Assembly: GCF_958979055.1 (NCBI RefSeq)
Contig: NC_084899.1
Coordinates: 3,657,001-3,721,000, forward strand
DNA length: 64,000 nucleotides
Source: Alnus glutinosa
Taxonomy: Eukaryota > Streptophyta > Magnoliopsida > Fagales > Betulaceae
Direction: 5' to 3'
The notes below the pieces were generated by a model that saw only the letters and a list, made by a program, of their open reading frames with translations, was not told where the DNA came from and ran no database searches. Below are positions 33,247-45,860 of the stretch, piece after piece. Within the stretch, counting starts at the first letter, position 1; each line of letters starts with the position of its first letter. Position numbers and translations under genes: made by a program.

Positions 33247-33718
33247 GGTTTGAATGATTCTAATCCAGAAGCTTCAGAATTATATGAGAAGAATGCTATG
33301 GCTTTGGCAATCGTTCCAGTTGGTACGGCATTTTTCCTTTTTAATATATCCAATGATTTGTAGTGTTTAGCCAGCACCCAAAGAGGTTGAGAATTCAATT
33401 TAGTCCCTGATAAAGTCAACTTGAACTGGTTCTGTTTCAAGATTCAGAGCTCTTACATTGAGAATATAGAGCTCTGGATATGGTAAACTTGAGAGGAAAG
33501 AATATAAGTTTTAGTTTTTTCTGATAGGATTAAACTTATTGAGATTTGGAAATTTGTCAATTGATTGGAGTGAGTTCCCTTGTTTTGTTGTGGTGGTTGT
33601 TGCAGCTAATCAACCAACATCTGCTGCTCTGAATCAAGCAAATGGAGCAACAGGCTGGGAGTTGGCACTTGTTACAGCTCCAAGCTCAAATGAGAGTGCG
33701 GCGGCTTCTAGCCAACTG
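33247..33718 (+). pseudogene. ANTH/AP180-like clathrin assembly protein, two-exon fragment
   Basis: Two exons with proper borders (33247-33322 and 33606-33718) translate to ASELYEKNAMALAIVPV and NQPTSAALNQANG ... GWELALVTAPSSNES. That is the region after the ANTH domain in plant clathrin-assembly proteins such as At2g01600 and At1g14910. The protein family links clathrin to PI(4,5)P2 membranes. Here only this piece is present, with its intron and partial flanking introns, so it was copied as DNA rather than RNA. It lies exactly between the SKIP B 3' flank and LRR copy B, replacing the segment that in copy A contains LRR exon 6. It has no start, no ANTH domain and no stop of its own. Confidence 0.85.
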
Positions 33719-34235
33719 GTACTTGATTTTTTTCTTCCCCTGCCATTTTCCATTTAGACTCTCTATGTTTTCTTTGTTTACCATTGAATGGTTAAAGTAG
33801 ATTTTTGAGGTTGTCACAGCTTTCTCTAGAATACCATCAGTCCTGTTTTCAGGGTCATAAACAAAAATTTATTGAAAAAGGGGTAAGAAGTAACATGCTT
33901 TGAAAACAAATCAGCACACCAAAACGGAATGTGTTGATTTAAGCCGTTCTATGAAGGGAGGAAGGTTGAGAAGACTGGATCAAGTCAATATCAAGTTGTA
34001 ATGGCCTAGAAGTGATAAAATTTATGACCCCACTTAGAACTCAACGGTAAAAACATTTAAGACAAGGGGCTTTGTTGGTTTACATATGAATAGTCAGAAC
34101 AGCCAGCAATACCAGAAGGAAACAAACACAAGACTTAACATATACTAACAACCAGGAAGATGGCTAAGCAAAGTGGCAGAATGCAATAGTGAAGCTTTAA
34201 AAGACTTGGGTTCTCCAAGTTGTGAATAGCCATAC

Positions 34236-35312
34236 ACATGGATTGTTTTCTAAGTAGATAGTGGCGAGCTTCTCTCTTGAACCAGCAACAGCCTCAGCAA
34301 GGTCTTCAAGTGATTCTATTTGGTTGTCGTTAAGCCATAGATCTTCCAACCTGTAAATAGATATTCCATTCAGGTGATAAAATTACCAATAGAAGAAAAT
34401 CACAATATCACCCACAGGATTGGGGAGGAATACTACACATACCGCGTCAGGTTTGGAATGTCATTCACTGATGTTAGCTTATTTGATGATACATCCAAAA
34501 CACGGAGGTTGACTAAAGAGGACAGGCCTTCCATCTTAGAAATACCATTATGGCTCAAGTATAGTTCTTCCAGAGCAACGCAATCCTTATAGAGATAATC
34601 AAAGGAAAAAACATGTTGAGGTGCAATTTTTACATAACAGAATGTCTTGAGCGTTTGCATCATTGCCAAAAGATGTACTCTTTTACAACACCAGGTTGGC
34701 ATACCTCAAATCCTGTCGTAGAAGTTAAACGATTGCTTTGCAAGCTAATCTTCTTGATGCATTTCAGCCCACACAGGTTTACTGCTTTGATACGATTTCT
34801 CCCCAGCCATAACTCCTGTAAATTTGTTAAGTTCTGCAAATTCTCCATTACCTGAAGTAGAAAAACATGAAGGATTTAGCCAGTACTCCAATAAAGACAA
34901 ATGATACAACCTATTGCTGTTCCATCCTAGTCAATACCTCACACTTTCACATGGATACACTGACCAAAGGGTGCTCAATTAAACAACCATACTAAGGCTT
35001 ACACCCACCAATTATGTGTACGCATAAACTGTTATTTTGTTTCGCATCAGAAAGATACTTTAAGAAAGTAGAGAGCTCACCCTCAATCTGTCGCAGCCAA
35101 GTTCAAGAATTTGCAGATCATAAAAGTGGTCAATCTCCTCCATTTTAGTAACCTCATTTTTTGATACATAGAGTTCCTTGAGCGTGTTGGAGACCTTGGC
35201 CAATCCGTGCAACGAAGTGATCTCATTGAAAGAAAAATCGAAAACCAAAAGCTTCTTGAATATGCTGGCATCAGGAATTTTCGTTTAGTTTATTATCCCT
35301 GAGCACCAGCTC
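34236..35312 (-). pseudogene. SDS22-like LRR gene, inverted partial copy (exons 2-5)
   Basis: Exons at 35312-35081, 34851-34705, 34585-34443 and 34350-34236 match exons 2 to 5 of the gene at 3636-6734, with the same introns. Exon 2 is 232 bp instead of 231 because of an extra base in the aataaactaaacg stretch, which breaks the frame. Exons 1 and 6 are missing: homology runs from about 33856 to 35669 only. The copy is therefore a pseudogene produced with SKIP B in one inverted duplication. Most other differences are single bases. Confidence 0.92.
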
Positions 35313-35689
35313 CTGCAAAAGTAATTATAACCTCCATGTCATTCTAGCAACAATCTACATACTACAAGAATAAAATGAAGGATGTATAAGAAGCATAATT
35401 TCATTCAGCCTGATAACAAAAACGAATCATCTGAGCATCCAACACACACACAAATGCATTCACTCTTTTCTTTAGTTTAAGAAATTCTGGGCTTCAAAGC
35501 CTTCGACTCATTTTTCATTTTAAACATTTTCTGACCATCCAAACAGAGCACCAAGAGAACCACACAACACACGCACGCAGAGGCCAAGCATCAACAACCC
35601 CATGACGTACCAAAACAGGAGAAGTAAAAAACTATACTATTTTCCCATATTTTCTCGCCAACAGAACAAGCATGAACTCTTGAAACCTT

Positions 35690-35837
35690 AACCGAGCATG
35701 TTACTGATTTAACAACCCATGAGGATGGCCTTCGGGCTACCCCTAGATCAAGATAGGGGTGACTGGGCGCCACCCCTTTTTTTTTTTTGCTTTTCTTTTT
35801 CTTTTTCTTTTTTTTTTTTAAATAAATAAATCATTTG
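35690..35837. mobile_element. Truncated CCACCC-type MITE at the duplication junction
   Basis: A GC-rich core (ggctacccctagatcaagat, aggggtgactgggcgccacc) is followed by T-rich DNA and aaataaataaatcatttgtt. This matches the right half of the MITE at 2529-2963. It lies exactly between the end of LRR copy B homology and the start of the STT3A intron-21 homology. Confidence 0.65.
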
Positions 35838-36570
35838 TTTATTATTCCAACTCCTTGCTGAATGTGGTGGGCTTTGAAATAAAAGCCAGTTTAATCCATG
35901 CAAACATTATGTAGTCCAGGAATCTGGTTTTCATAACCTCTGTTATTCTTCCATACTGTTAAACCGTGGCCCCCATGATGTAGAACATTGCCAATAAAGC
36001 GGCTTCTTCCTTGTCACATAATTAAATGTGGCCCCTTGGACCTTTGCTAGTTTTGGCCACCTCTTCTATATGATTTGAAATGGTTAGCTCCTTGTGATGT
36101 TTGCATGGATTTCTTTTCCAAAAGTGTTGTTTTATTTAAGCAGTTTATTAAAAAAAGGAATAGGTACCATAAGCAAGTGCTCATTCTCATTTCATCATGA
36201 GGGCAAAACTAATGATTGATGAGCTTTACTGATCTTGGTGCAACTTGTCAAATTTATTTGAAAATTTTCTTATGTGAAGTTCCTGTTCTTTTTCTGATTG
36301 GATTTCTGTGGCTTTAATATCAATTTAGGTGTTCACAACTCATCATTGGATGGTTTGCATATACAAACTGAAACCTCCGAAGAACAGGATCAGGGGCAAG
36401 GCAAAGAAATCAAAATCGGTATGTATTCTTCTTCCTCCTTAGTTATGTCTTGAGATTGGGCCCAATGTTACCTAAATAACTGCTTTAATTATTTTTGGTC
36501 TTGGCAGAAAGCAAGCTCAACATCAAGCGCGAAAAGAGGTGGAACAAAAAACAAGAATTCATGGCACTGA
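35838..36570 (+). pseudogene. STT3A 3' fragment (copy C: part of intron 21, exons 22-23)
   Basis: From about 35838 the sequence follows STT3A intron 21 (copy A 27385 onward). Exon 22 is at 36329-36418 and exon 23 at 36508-36570. Both exons are still open, ending TKNKNSWH with one change (P to S) before the stop. No upstream exons are present, so it cannot make the enzyme. Homology continues downstream to about 38083. Confidence 0.9.
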
Positions 36571-38083
36571 ACGTTATATTTTCTTTTCTGATAGGCAATT
36601 TTTCTCAATTCAGTTATTGTATTTGATACCTATAAATGTACCTGAGAGCCATTGGAGAAGGATTGCGCTGGCATAGTTAAGTCATATTCCTTACAGAAAT
36701 GCAAATGATCAGGTCAAAGATTTTGTACTTATCTTAGTCTTTTAACACTTGGGTAGAGCGGATGGGAGAGAAGAGTTTTGGATTAGTTGTTTGGGCTTGG
36801 CACCTAGTGCTACATTCAGCGTACATCTTCTATGATCCATTTAAGAGTAGTTCGTGCCATGTAATGCATTGTGGCATTACCCACTTGGATTATATTGTTT
36901 GTTCTTTTCCTTTTTTCTTTCCCTAACAAATTCAATGGGTTCTTTACATTCTGACAACGCTCTTTTGTTTCTGGGTGGAGGCACATCTCCAGTAGCTACA
37001 TTTTTGGCCTTCTGTACCAACTTGAGGATACGAGAAGATATTCTTAGCAAGATTGAAGTCCAAAGTTGAAGTCGTAGCCAACTTTAAAATTTCACTTTTA
37101 AGTCACAATAACATTGTTAAATGTATAACTAATCCAATCAATAGAGACCCACAATTCCTCCAAACATCCTCAAAATTCAATCCGACCACAAAAAGAAACA
37201 ACAAAAGAGGGCAGAAATTGTGACTAATGGCGACAAGGGATGCAACCGTTGGCTTTGGAATCTGTTTATATATTGGCATCGTTGTGGACAGAAATTAGTT
37301 ACGAATAAGAACTAGTTTGCAGCTAATTTCTACAAACCAATCTAATAAATTGATGTGTTTTTAAAACATGTAAAAAGCAATTCCTTTTTTATTAATGCAA
37401 CTAAAAAAAATGTGGAAAGCACATTGTTATTAAAAAAAGAATGTACGTTTCTCACGTATTAAAAGACATTGACAATTTATTAGATTAGTTTGTAACTAAT
37501 TTATGTCCAAACCAGGTCTTATCGTATTGAAATGCCTCCCAAGATCTAGATTAACTAATCTGAGAAAAGGAACCGAAAATCAAGTCCCAGCCTAACATGC
37601 AATTGGTTCTGCAGAACTCCTCCAACAAGCAGCTCTCATTATTTGCCAAAATTCTGAAAAGTTAATAATATTAGATTATACAAATAAATAATAGCTCAGC
37701 CATCTGACAAGAAGCTACCAGATAAAAATGCCCACACACCAAATTTAAAGAACAATACATTCCTATTAGGCTATTACCAAACCTTTTTATCTTTTGTATT
37801 CTACGCTTTTGTCATTGTGCAGTGTGAGATAAAAGAAATAAAATGAGGTCAAACGAAAGAGAGATCAAAGAACCCCACCATGTCCAACAAATGTTTGCGT
37901 GGTAGTTTGGACACGAGAGTTGTCTTCACGGGAGATTCCTCGTACATTATAGATTCCCAAGCTTCTTCAATCATAGACCAAGGAGCAAGTCCACTGTTCC
38001 CATGAATTTCTCGCAACTGAGAAGTGAAGGCTCTGAACAAATCGAATGCTGTCAATTGATTACTATACATGAACTATATTTTT
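36571..38083. other. Duplicate of the STT3A downstream region, including the identical 73-aa frame
   Basis: This matches 28112-29631. The first part (to about 37518) has many substitutions and indels. The last ~565 bases (37519-38083) read as identical to 29060-29631. The minus-strand 73-codon frame (37849-38070) lies in the identical part, just downstream of the MUN gene and on the same strand. Confidence 0.75.
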
Positions 38084-38142
38084 TTCCTAGGAAATATGAT
38101 GGTATAGCATTTCTTGCCCACGAGGGCATCAACTTGATATTT

Positions 38143-41100
38143 TCAGAACCCAGCATTGTTTAATTTCTTGGGCAGATTGTAAGTCTTTTTAAGAAACTTT
38201 GCAGCAGTCTCATCATTTCGATAACACAAAACTCGCAAAATAGTGTTCGGTTCGGTTGGATCCCATTGACCGGAAGTTGGAGGCAACTGAAGCTTAGATT
38301 TAGCGGAAGAGCCATAGGTCTCAAGAACTAAATGTCTGAATTGCTCAACTAGGCTCTCTGTACTAGAACAAAGTAGAGGGAGGATACTTTTAACCTTGGC
38401 TGAAAACTTATTTATTAAATCAGCTGGCAATCCATCACCATTGGACCAAAATAGGTCTGTAAGAAACTTAAAATCCTCCTTTATTATTTCAGAATCTTGT
38501 TGAGTGAAAGCACGAGAAGGGCCTCCAGCAAGCAAAACCAATAGGAACCCATCAAAAGAAGCTTTCATTACGTCCGTAATGACACGCGTTCTGACTCTGT
38601 CATGCACTGTCGATGAAATAATTTCCAAATTTCGCTCAAGCTCCTGAAGGAAGGGCTCAATCCTAGAAGAAGAAACTTCCCCAACATACAAGCCATCCCA
38701 AAGAACATGACTTAGCTCATGGAAGATGATCTTATATGCTATTGCCTCACAGAGTTGTTGGATCCCTTCCACACAAGCATTTGCTGAAAGCTCAAACCTT
38801 TTTCCCATCTCATTTTCAATATTGTCCGCATAAGTGCATTCAGCATTTTCAAGATGAGCGATTGTCCTCTTATCCAAAACTCCCAACTCTGTTCGAAGCT
38901 GCTGCAGAGTATTTATGCGAACACAAAGCTGGGGTATCCCAAAGGAGTTATCCCCATTTGAAGTTCCAACCTGAGATTTCCTCTTGTGTATTGTTTGTGA
39001 TTTTTCCTTCTTTTTGAATACACCATGGAACCTTGATCCAGTTGAACATCTAGTCAAAGCAGGCATACTAGGAATGTAAGTATTTCGGGTTCCTGCAGAT
39101 CAAAGAAAAAAATTGGGGATCATTGAAAAGAGTAATAACTTAAAAATCAATATATCCATCTTTCTTTGGGAATGGAATAATACCACAGCCAGACTTGGCC
39201 TTCAATATGTAATGTTGAAGACATCTGTCAAAACCAGTCATCAATTCAGGAAGCAGGACTGGATGCATAGGAATTGGCAACAGAAAGAATGCGTCCAAAG
39301 TTTCATCTATGATTCGGAGAACTTCAACTGCAGAAGGAGCAAACCGATCCTTGTTGGCCCTTGGATTCCATACCTACAGGAAAGAGGTCAACACGGTTTG
39401 GTCATGGACAACTAACAAAAGGATACTTTTAACACTGATCTTTAAGGACTGACATCATTTTGGAAATGTGTTTATGAAGCTCAGAAGCCAATTTCCATCA
39501 CATGCTACATATGAAGGAAACTGGACAATGTATTGCAGGCTTGAACAAATTTCTGTAAGATTGGAATCTCATCGCCATAAGGTTGACTCAAAATATTTGA
39601 AGTTGAACAAAATCAACAAATAAATTAAGCCTTAACTCAAAGGTGTTGGAGCAAGATACTATAACAAACAAACATTTTTAGCAAGTGACTCGTATTAGCA
39701 GGTGAAACCATATTCAAGCAAAGTGGAAACTTGAACCTGGCTAAAAGGTTTATATCCTAAAAGATGATGCCCAAGAGATTTTACCCATTGTACACAGCTA
39801 GCATCTTAGCTATTCCTTTTTAAAAGATGAAGCAAATACTTTCACTCCTAAAAGTAAAAACCTGTATTCTAATATTATTAATTAGTTGTGCAACAAAAGT
39901 GTAGACAATGAATAGAGATAAAACAACAACCCACATCTCCCCAAACCCAATCAAACCAACAATGAGAACAACCTTTTATTGGGTCATCCTCAAGATATTG
40001 AGATGATGCCATCATCTCCCCCCCCTTCCCTTCCCTTTTTTGCAAGACTTCCCCCAACCAAACCCCATCCCTTAACACCTAAGCTAATACACAGAAGCAC
40101 TTTTTCACTGGTTGCCCCGTATATATGTACTGCATACCAAAGCTCATTGATAAGCATAAAAAAGATACTCATCAACAAGCAGAGCATATGGAGATGTCTT
40201 ATTATTTGACTCCAGAGTTTGTCTGCCTTGTTTTCTCATCATGCACTTTTTCACTCTTGACCTCCCCATGTGGTCCAGGAGAGAATCAATGCATAATGAT
40301 GGTGGCATTGCAATACAAATGTGACAGGGATATCACTATATTTTGTAACTGTGTGGTCATGTCCTTTTGAATCGCAGATGATATTGATCTAAATCACATA
40401 ATAAATAAATAAACTAAAACATATCCAGGTCTCATAATATTAAGCCCTGTCAAATTTGCATCTGCAGGTGCTGGCCAAATCCAGGCTGCAATCAACTTTG
40501 ATCAAATTTAAAGAAAATCATCCCATCCCATTAATACATAAATATAAAATCAACAAGAACCTTCTATCACAAACCTCTTGTTGCAGATTCCTGTCAGTCC
40601 ATTCCTTCAGTCTGTCCACTCTTGTCTTTATCCATGACTTTACCAGATTAGCAATTACAGCTTCAGCCTCATAAGGAGGCATCTCCCGTATAATAGACTT
40701 CCCACCATCTTCACTGTCCACTGCATCCTCAACTGCAATCTGCACAAGATCTTTCTCCAATTTGTCAGCGGCTCTCAGCACTTGTATTGCATCAGGTGTC
40801 AACTCACTAATATCTGTAATAAATTGCTTCAACTCATTCCCATAGCAAGAATGAAGGGTAGCTACAGCGACACCTGCTGCAAGAGGGTGCCACCTCTTCA
40901 GTATTGGACTGAATATCTCTTTCTCATTAAGAGCCAGTTCACTAGTCTCTTGTGCAAGGATGGAAAGGGCAGGAAGAGGACTGTTCTGGTTCTTAGATAT
41001 ACGCTTGCTCGAGTTCACCTTCTCCATTTTCTGACTTAAGACAAATCAATTAGAACCATGAGTCATATTTTTCATTCCATGACTAAGAAGTGAGCTTATT

Positions 41101-43835
41101 AAAAAATATATAAACGTATTTAAACATAAACTGGGGAAAAAATAATTTGGATTTTGTACACCCAAACATTGACTTAAAAAAAGAAATACACTTGGAAAAT
41201 ACATATAGGTCAAAGTGCATTGTCAGGATTTCACACCATGCACATAGATACAAATAAAATATACTCCTAACAGTCAACGCACATGGTTTGTACCCCCCTG
41301 GACTTTACACTCTTGAAAATGTCAATTGACTAATGATGATTGACAAGTAAAAAGAATTCAAGGAATAGTAGATTCAAGTTTTGGGGAAGAACAGATCTAG
41401 TTAAGGAGAGAAAAAGCTATCATAGGAGTACAGGAGAAAGGAGAAATTCATAAAATTTTTATTCCGTGATGAATCTGGTTGGGTAGCGTGTCACAAAAAG
41501 AATGGAAATGGTCACAAACTCCTCCTCAATATTACAAAATTGTGATAAAGATTCAAGTTCTAAATCAGAAAGGTGAAGTCCCGTATGAAAGTCATTTTCT
41601 GGAAGCAAATACCTTTAGAGGATTCACCAACCGAACAGTACATCAGAATGGTGAAGTCCTCTGTGGAAGTCATTTTCTGGAGTCAAATGCTTTTATAGAG
41701 GATTCACCAACTGAACAGTTTTAACTGATGTTCACTGTCAAAAGCCTACCATATACACGTCAGGATCAACTGGTTGTTGGACATCAGTTTCATTTTGTAA
41801 GTATATTCATATTTAGGGATATCATGCTGAAAGGAAGAAACTTGCCTGAGCAAAAGCAGTGCGTAGCGATGATCTTATATAGGTTTCAACCCTTTCAAAG
41901 GTCACATTAACTTCTTTCCTCTTCTTACGATACTCACGAGAGAGATCTTCTACCAAAATCTTGGCTGATAATACTCCTAGAGAGACAACACTTTGCATTG
42001 ATTCAATAGTACCACTGTGGAAAGTATCACGGTAAGCAAGAAGCCTTTTCTCTGCCCAGCCCAATACCAAACTCAACGTAGAGCTCAAAACTTTTGAGTC
42101 AACTGGATCCGTTATTGCCTTGGCATCTTTTTCAACTTCAATCAACAGATTATTGGATGCAAATAGCAGGTCACTTTCTACTTGACCAGTTACAACATAA
42201 CGGTGGAATAAAACCCATGAGAAACAAAGATTATGCAGCTTCTGGTTCAATCCGAGGATTACCCAGGTCTTCTTTATGAGTTCTAAAACCTCATCAACCT
42301 CTTCAATAATAGTTGTCTCTTCACTGATATCAAAACATGCATCTAAGAGCATTTGGTAGAGCCTGAGGTTCAGTGGAAACCCATCTGCCCAGTGACATGT
42401 GTCAGATGCAGATCCGTCAAATGATCTGCAAGCAAGAGTCGTAACAACACTCCGCAAGGCTTGCATCGATTCATTGTGTTTCCCGGTTTCTAGGGGCTTC
42501 TCTAGGGCCCCACGAATAATCTGCCGGAGCCGTTGTGCTGCAGTGTCTGTCTTTTCCAGTGGCAGATGAGGATGCAGAAGAAGTCCTGCTTCCAAAACCT
42601 TCAGATTCCTCCTTTGCCAAGCCTCATATTCTTGCTGATTGGGAAAATCTAAAGATTTGAACTGCTGTAATAGCTCAAGTGGCAAAACGATTGACTCTAT
42701 TCGCCTTCCAAGCTGATTCATGATATAGAAACCAAATAAATTAATGTACCGTCTTAAAAGGACACAAGCAAGAGAAAACCATGGATTATATAAGCAAGTC
42801 TCGCTACAATGGCCTTATCCAAATGGGTAAGTAAACATAATCCCCAAAAATCAATATAAAAACAAACACGAGAACGACTAATAAGTGCAAAATTACAAGA
42901 AGATAATGAATACAAATGGTGCCAGAACTTGATCCTCAATCATTAAATTAATACGAAAAAAAAGAAATTAATTTGGAATCATATATTCTTTGCTTTCACA
43001 GTAAAGCGAGACCAGACAGTCAATTCAGACAATCCAAAACAAGTTCACAGACCCTAAACATAGTCCTCACTTGCGTTTTCTCCTTTCAATACTATATTTA
43101 GGAATAAAAGAGAACAAGTTCAATTTATTTATTTTTTCCGTCCTTTCATTTCCCTCAACTTTCTCAGCTTCCAAACAGAACCCAAATCACAAAACCAATA
43201 ATTAAACCAAAATAAAAATTAGAATTAAAAAAAATAGACCAACCCAAGTTGTAAATTTCTCGAAAGAAGAAAGAAAAGGTCAAAGTTAGTTTCATTCTTA
43301 GTTCTCTCACCTGCCCAGCAGCGACCCTCAACAGGGCTCTCCTGATTCTCGAATCGGTTTGCTCCGAAACCCTCATCTGCACCCTCATAAGCTCCCCAGC
43401 GGTCACCGCCTTCTTCACTCGCCCCTGGCTCACCGACTCACCACCACCACCACCACTTCTCCTCTTCGAGGACGTCGTTTTCAGCCCCAAGGCCTTCTTC
43501 ACCCGGCTCGCCGACGACGACAGCGACCTCTGCAGCGAAGCCGATGGCGCGATCGCCGGAGCCCGGTCGGCCTTCTCCGATTGCGGGATGTAGGTCAACG
43601 GCCTCGTCCCGGTGCTCCGGCACGCCGAGACGAGGATCTCGTAGGCCGTCTCTCGGAGCTCCGAGTCCGAGAGGTTCGTACCCAGGTCGCCGAACGGGGT
43701 CGGCAGGTCTTCGACCGGGTACACTTGCTGTTGCTGGTGCTGCATGGGTTTCTGGAACTCGTCGTGTCTTTTGGAGCCGCCAAGTGAGTGTCTCTTGGAG
43801 GATCCCAATATTCTGTCCCTCAAAATGCTGGCCAT
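38143..43835 (-). CDS. MUN-domain (DUF810) protein, PATROL1 family, complete
   Basis: Five exons on the minus strand: 43835-43311, 42712-41846, 41030-40575, 39373-39184 and 39092-38143. They total 2988 nt, 995 aa. The start MASILRDRILGSSKRHSLGG and the end KTYNLPKKLNNAGF match the Arabidopsis At2g25800/At2g20010 group in sequence and length. The N-terminus is disordered and Ser-rich. The DUF810/MHD-MUN region follows (for example ETYIRSSLRTAFAQ, ILKRWHPLAAGVAVATLHSC, DGFLLVLLAGGPSRAFTQQD). The relative PATROL1 (At5g06970) is Munc13-like and promotes delivery of the plasma-membrane H+-ATPase, so a role in vesicle tethering or priming is likely but inferred. Intron 2 has a GC donor (CAG/GCAAGT); the others are GT-AG. 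Confidence 0.93.
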
Positions 43836-44095
43836 TGTTGGTCCGATGGGTGGGTCAGTTCTATTGTTGTGCGTGTATGTGCGTGTCCCTTTTTAGGTTG
43901 TGGGGTTGGTTCTCTTATTGTTGCTTGACTTCAAAGAAATCCCATGATGGTGTGACAGAGGAAGAAGAGGTTGGAGAGTAAATTTTAGATAAAACAATCG
44001 CAAAGCTGACAGTTTTATCTGTTTTTGCTCTTTCTGTTGCACGAAGAGAAGGAATCTCTAATCTGTATACCAGTATATCTGTATATATTGTATTG

Positions 44096-44135
<40 letters not shown>

Positions 44136-44400
44136 GAATTTGGGATTGAAGGACGAGTTGGGTGGTGGGTAGAATAGGTGGAGTGGGGTTGGGGAGAGAG
44201 GAAGAAAAAAGCACGGAGAGTTGAAAAGGTTGAGGAGTTGGATATTTGATAAAGATGTGAGACACAGTCACCATTGATGATGGTCTGAGGTGGGGTCGGT
44301 GCGCGTGTCTAAGTAAAGGGTAAACTGGTAAAGTGTATTTTCTCTTTGTCATACTCGACTTTTTTTTTTATATTTTTATATTTTATTTTGAAGGACAGAA
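43836..44400 (-). promoter_or_regulatory. 5'UTR and promoter region of the MUN gene, with GA microsatellite
   Basis: Upstream of the ATG the minus strand is CT-rich and carries a (CT)n tract (44100-44133, about 16 GA units on the plus strand). GA/CT tracts are frequent in plant 5' leaders and bind GAGA-type BPC factors (family knowledge). The transcription start is not fixed. Confidence 0.5.
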
Positions 44401-45257
44401 TTTTTCTATTTCTCTCCACATATATAGTTGGAAGAACTTAATTCAATTCCGTCTATAAAAATACCAAGACACAAATTTCTTACGAACTGCTTGGTAGGAA
44501 ATTCATACAAAGCAGTCTTTAAAAACGGCACGTGTCTTTTAAATTATTAAAAAAACAATTAAAAAGCACGTATAATTAAAAAATATGTGTTTCTCACATG
44601 CAAAGAATGCACCCACAATTATAAGTTGGTTTATAAGAAATTTTTTACAAACTCCAAAAATACCATGTGTCCATTAGCATGTGTATCATGTGAGAATGAC
44701 GTGTTTTTTTAATAAATTTCTTTCAATTTTGTTATTGCTATTAAAAATGCACGTGCATCTTACATGCAAATAGACATGTGACATTTTTATAGACTATGTT
44801 TTGAAGAAATCTTTGTCATTTTTTAATGCTTGATTAAAGTAAAGGGTAAAATGCACTTTCTCTTTGTTTTTGTTTTTGTTTTTGTAATCACATTTCTTGT
44901 GATACTTTATTATTGTAATTGATAAAATCCATCCCTTTCTATTAAATTTCCTAACAATTTTTTTTTTATTCCAATTATATCAATATAAAACCCAATATTT
45001 TCATCATTTAGATGTGCAATAATATTTTACCTCCAAGACTAAGTGTTCCATAAATAGACTTGATTAGCAAAGTTGAAAAAATGAGTATTAGGGTGTTTAC
45101 ATACAAAGCTTCTCTCCAAATTAAGTTGGGAGATTTTTTTTAAAAAAATAAATAAATAAATTAGTCTATTAAATTAATATTTATTCAAAATTCAAAATTC
45201 AAATTTCAAATGAATTTCTATTTCTTACATTTTTTTTAGTAGAGCATGTGATAGATA
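44401..45257. other. AT-rich intergenic DNA, MITE-like debris
   Basis: AT-rich sequence with repeated words such as cacgtgtctttt, ttataagaaattttttacaa and acatgcaaa. It resembles the MITE-like segments at 28855-29050 and 48990-49150. No gene was seen. Confidence 0.5.
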
Positions 45258-45450
45258 AAAAGTAATGCTACATACTACACCCTTATTCACATCCATTCTA
45301 TTGGACTGATGTGGCAATATCATCAGCTCTTGAAATTATTTATTTTTTTTAACGTTTGTTTTAAGAGCTAATAGGCATGAGTAATGCTATATACTAAACT
45401 TCATCAACCCAGTAAAATTGGGGGTGGGATGTAAGAAATATAACATTACT
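45258..45450. mobile_element. Possible MITE with agtaatgcta ends
   Basis: The left end agtaatgctacatactacac and the reverse complement of the right end (gagtaatgttatatttctta), together with the internal gagtaatgctatatac, suggest terminal inverted repeats. The boundaries are uncertain. Confidence 0.4.
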
Positions 45451-45860
45451 CATATCAGATTAATTCTACTAGCTTAATTTGGAGGAAAATTTTGTCCCTA
45501 TCCTTATTCAAAATTTGAAGAAAAAAAAAATATTTAGAGGTATTTAAGGATAATTTTTCTATTAGCGATTTCTCCGAAACCTTTCCACTCAATCTATTTG
45601 AGATTTGGATCTTCTCATATTCAAATGAACTGGAGAGTATCCCGTTAGTATAATGCAAAGGGTAAAATTATATTTTTACATTTTTGTAAACAATTTTGTC
45701 TTTCACATTACACAAACCGGATTTTCTCCGATTTATTTCTTGTCGATTTATTCGAATCCAACAAAAAAAAAAAAAAAGGTTAAATTTCTGGCACCTGTGA
45801 CCTGTCCGTGGGGAAGTGGTTGACACACAACAGCGAAGCGCGTATGATTTGATAATGCGC

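Noticed and set aside
43359-43981. Arg/Pro-rich open frames opposite MUN gene exon 1
   Set aside because: Antisense shadows of a GC-rich exon, with no homology to known domains.
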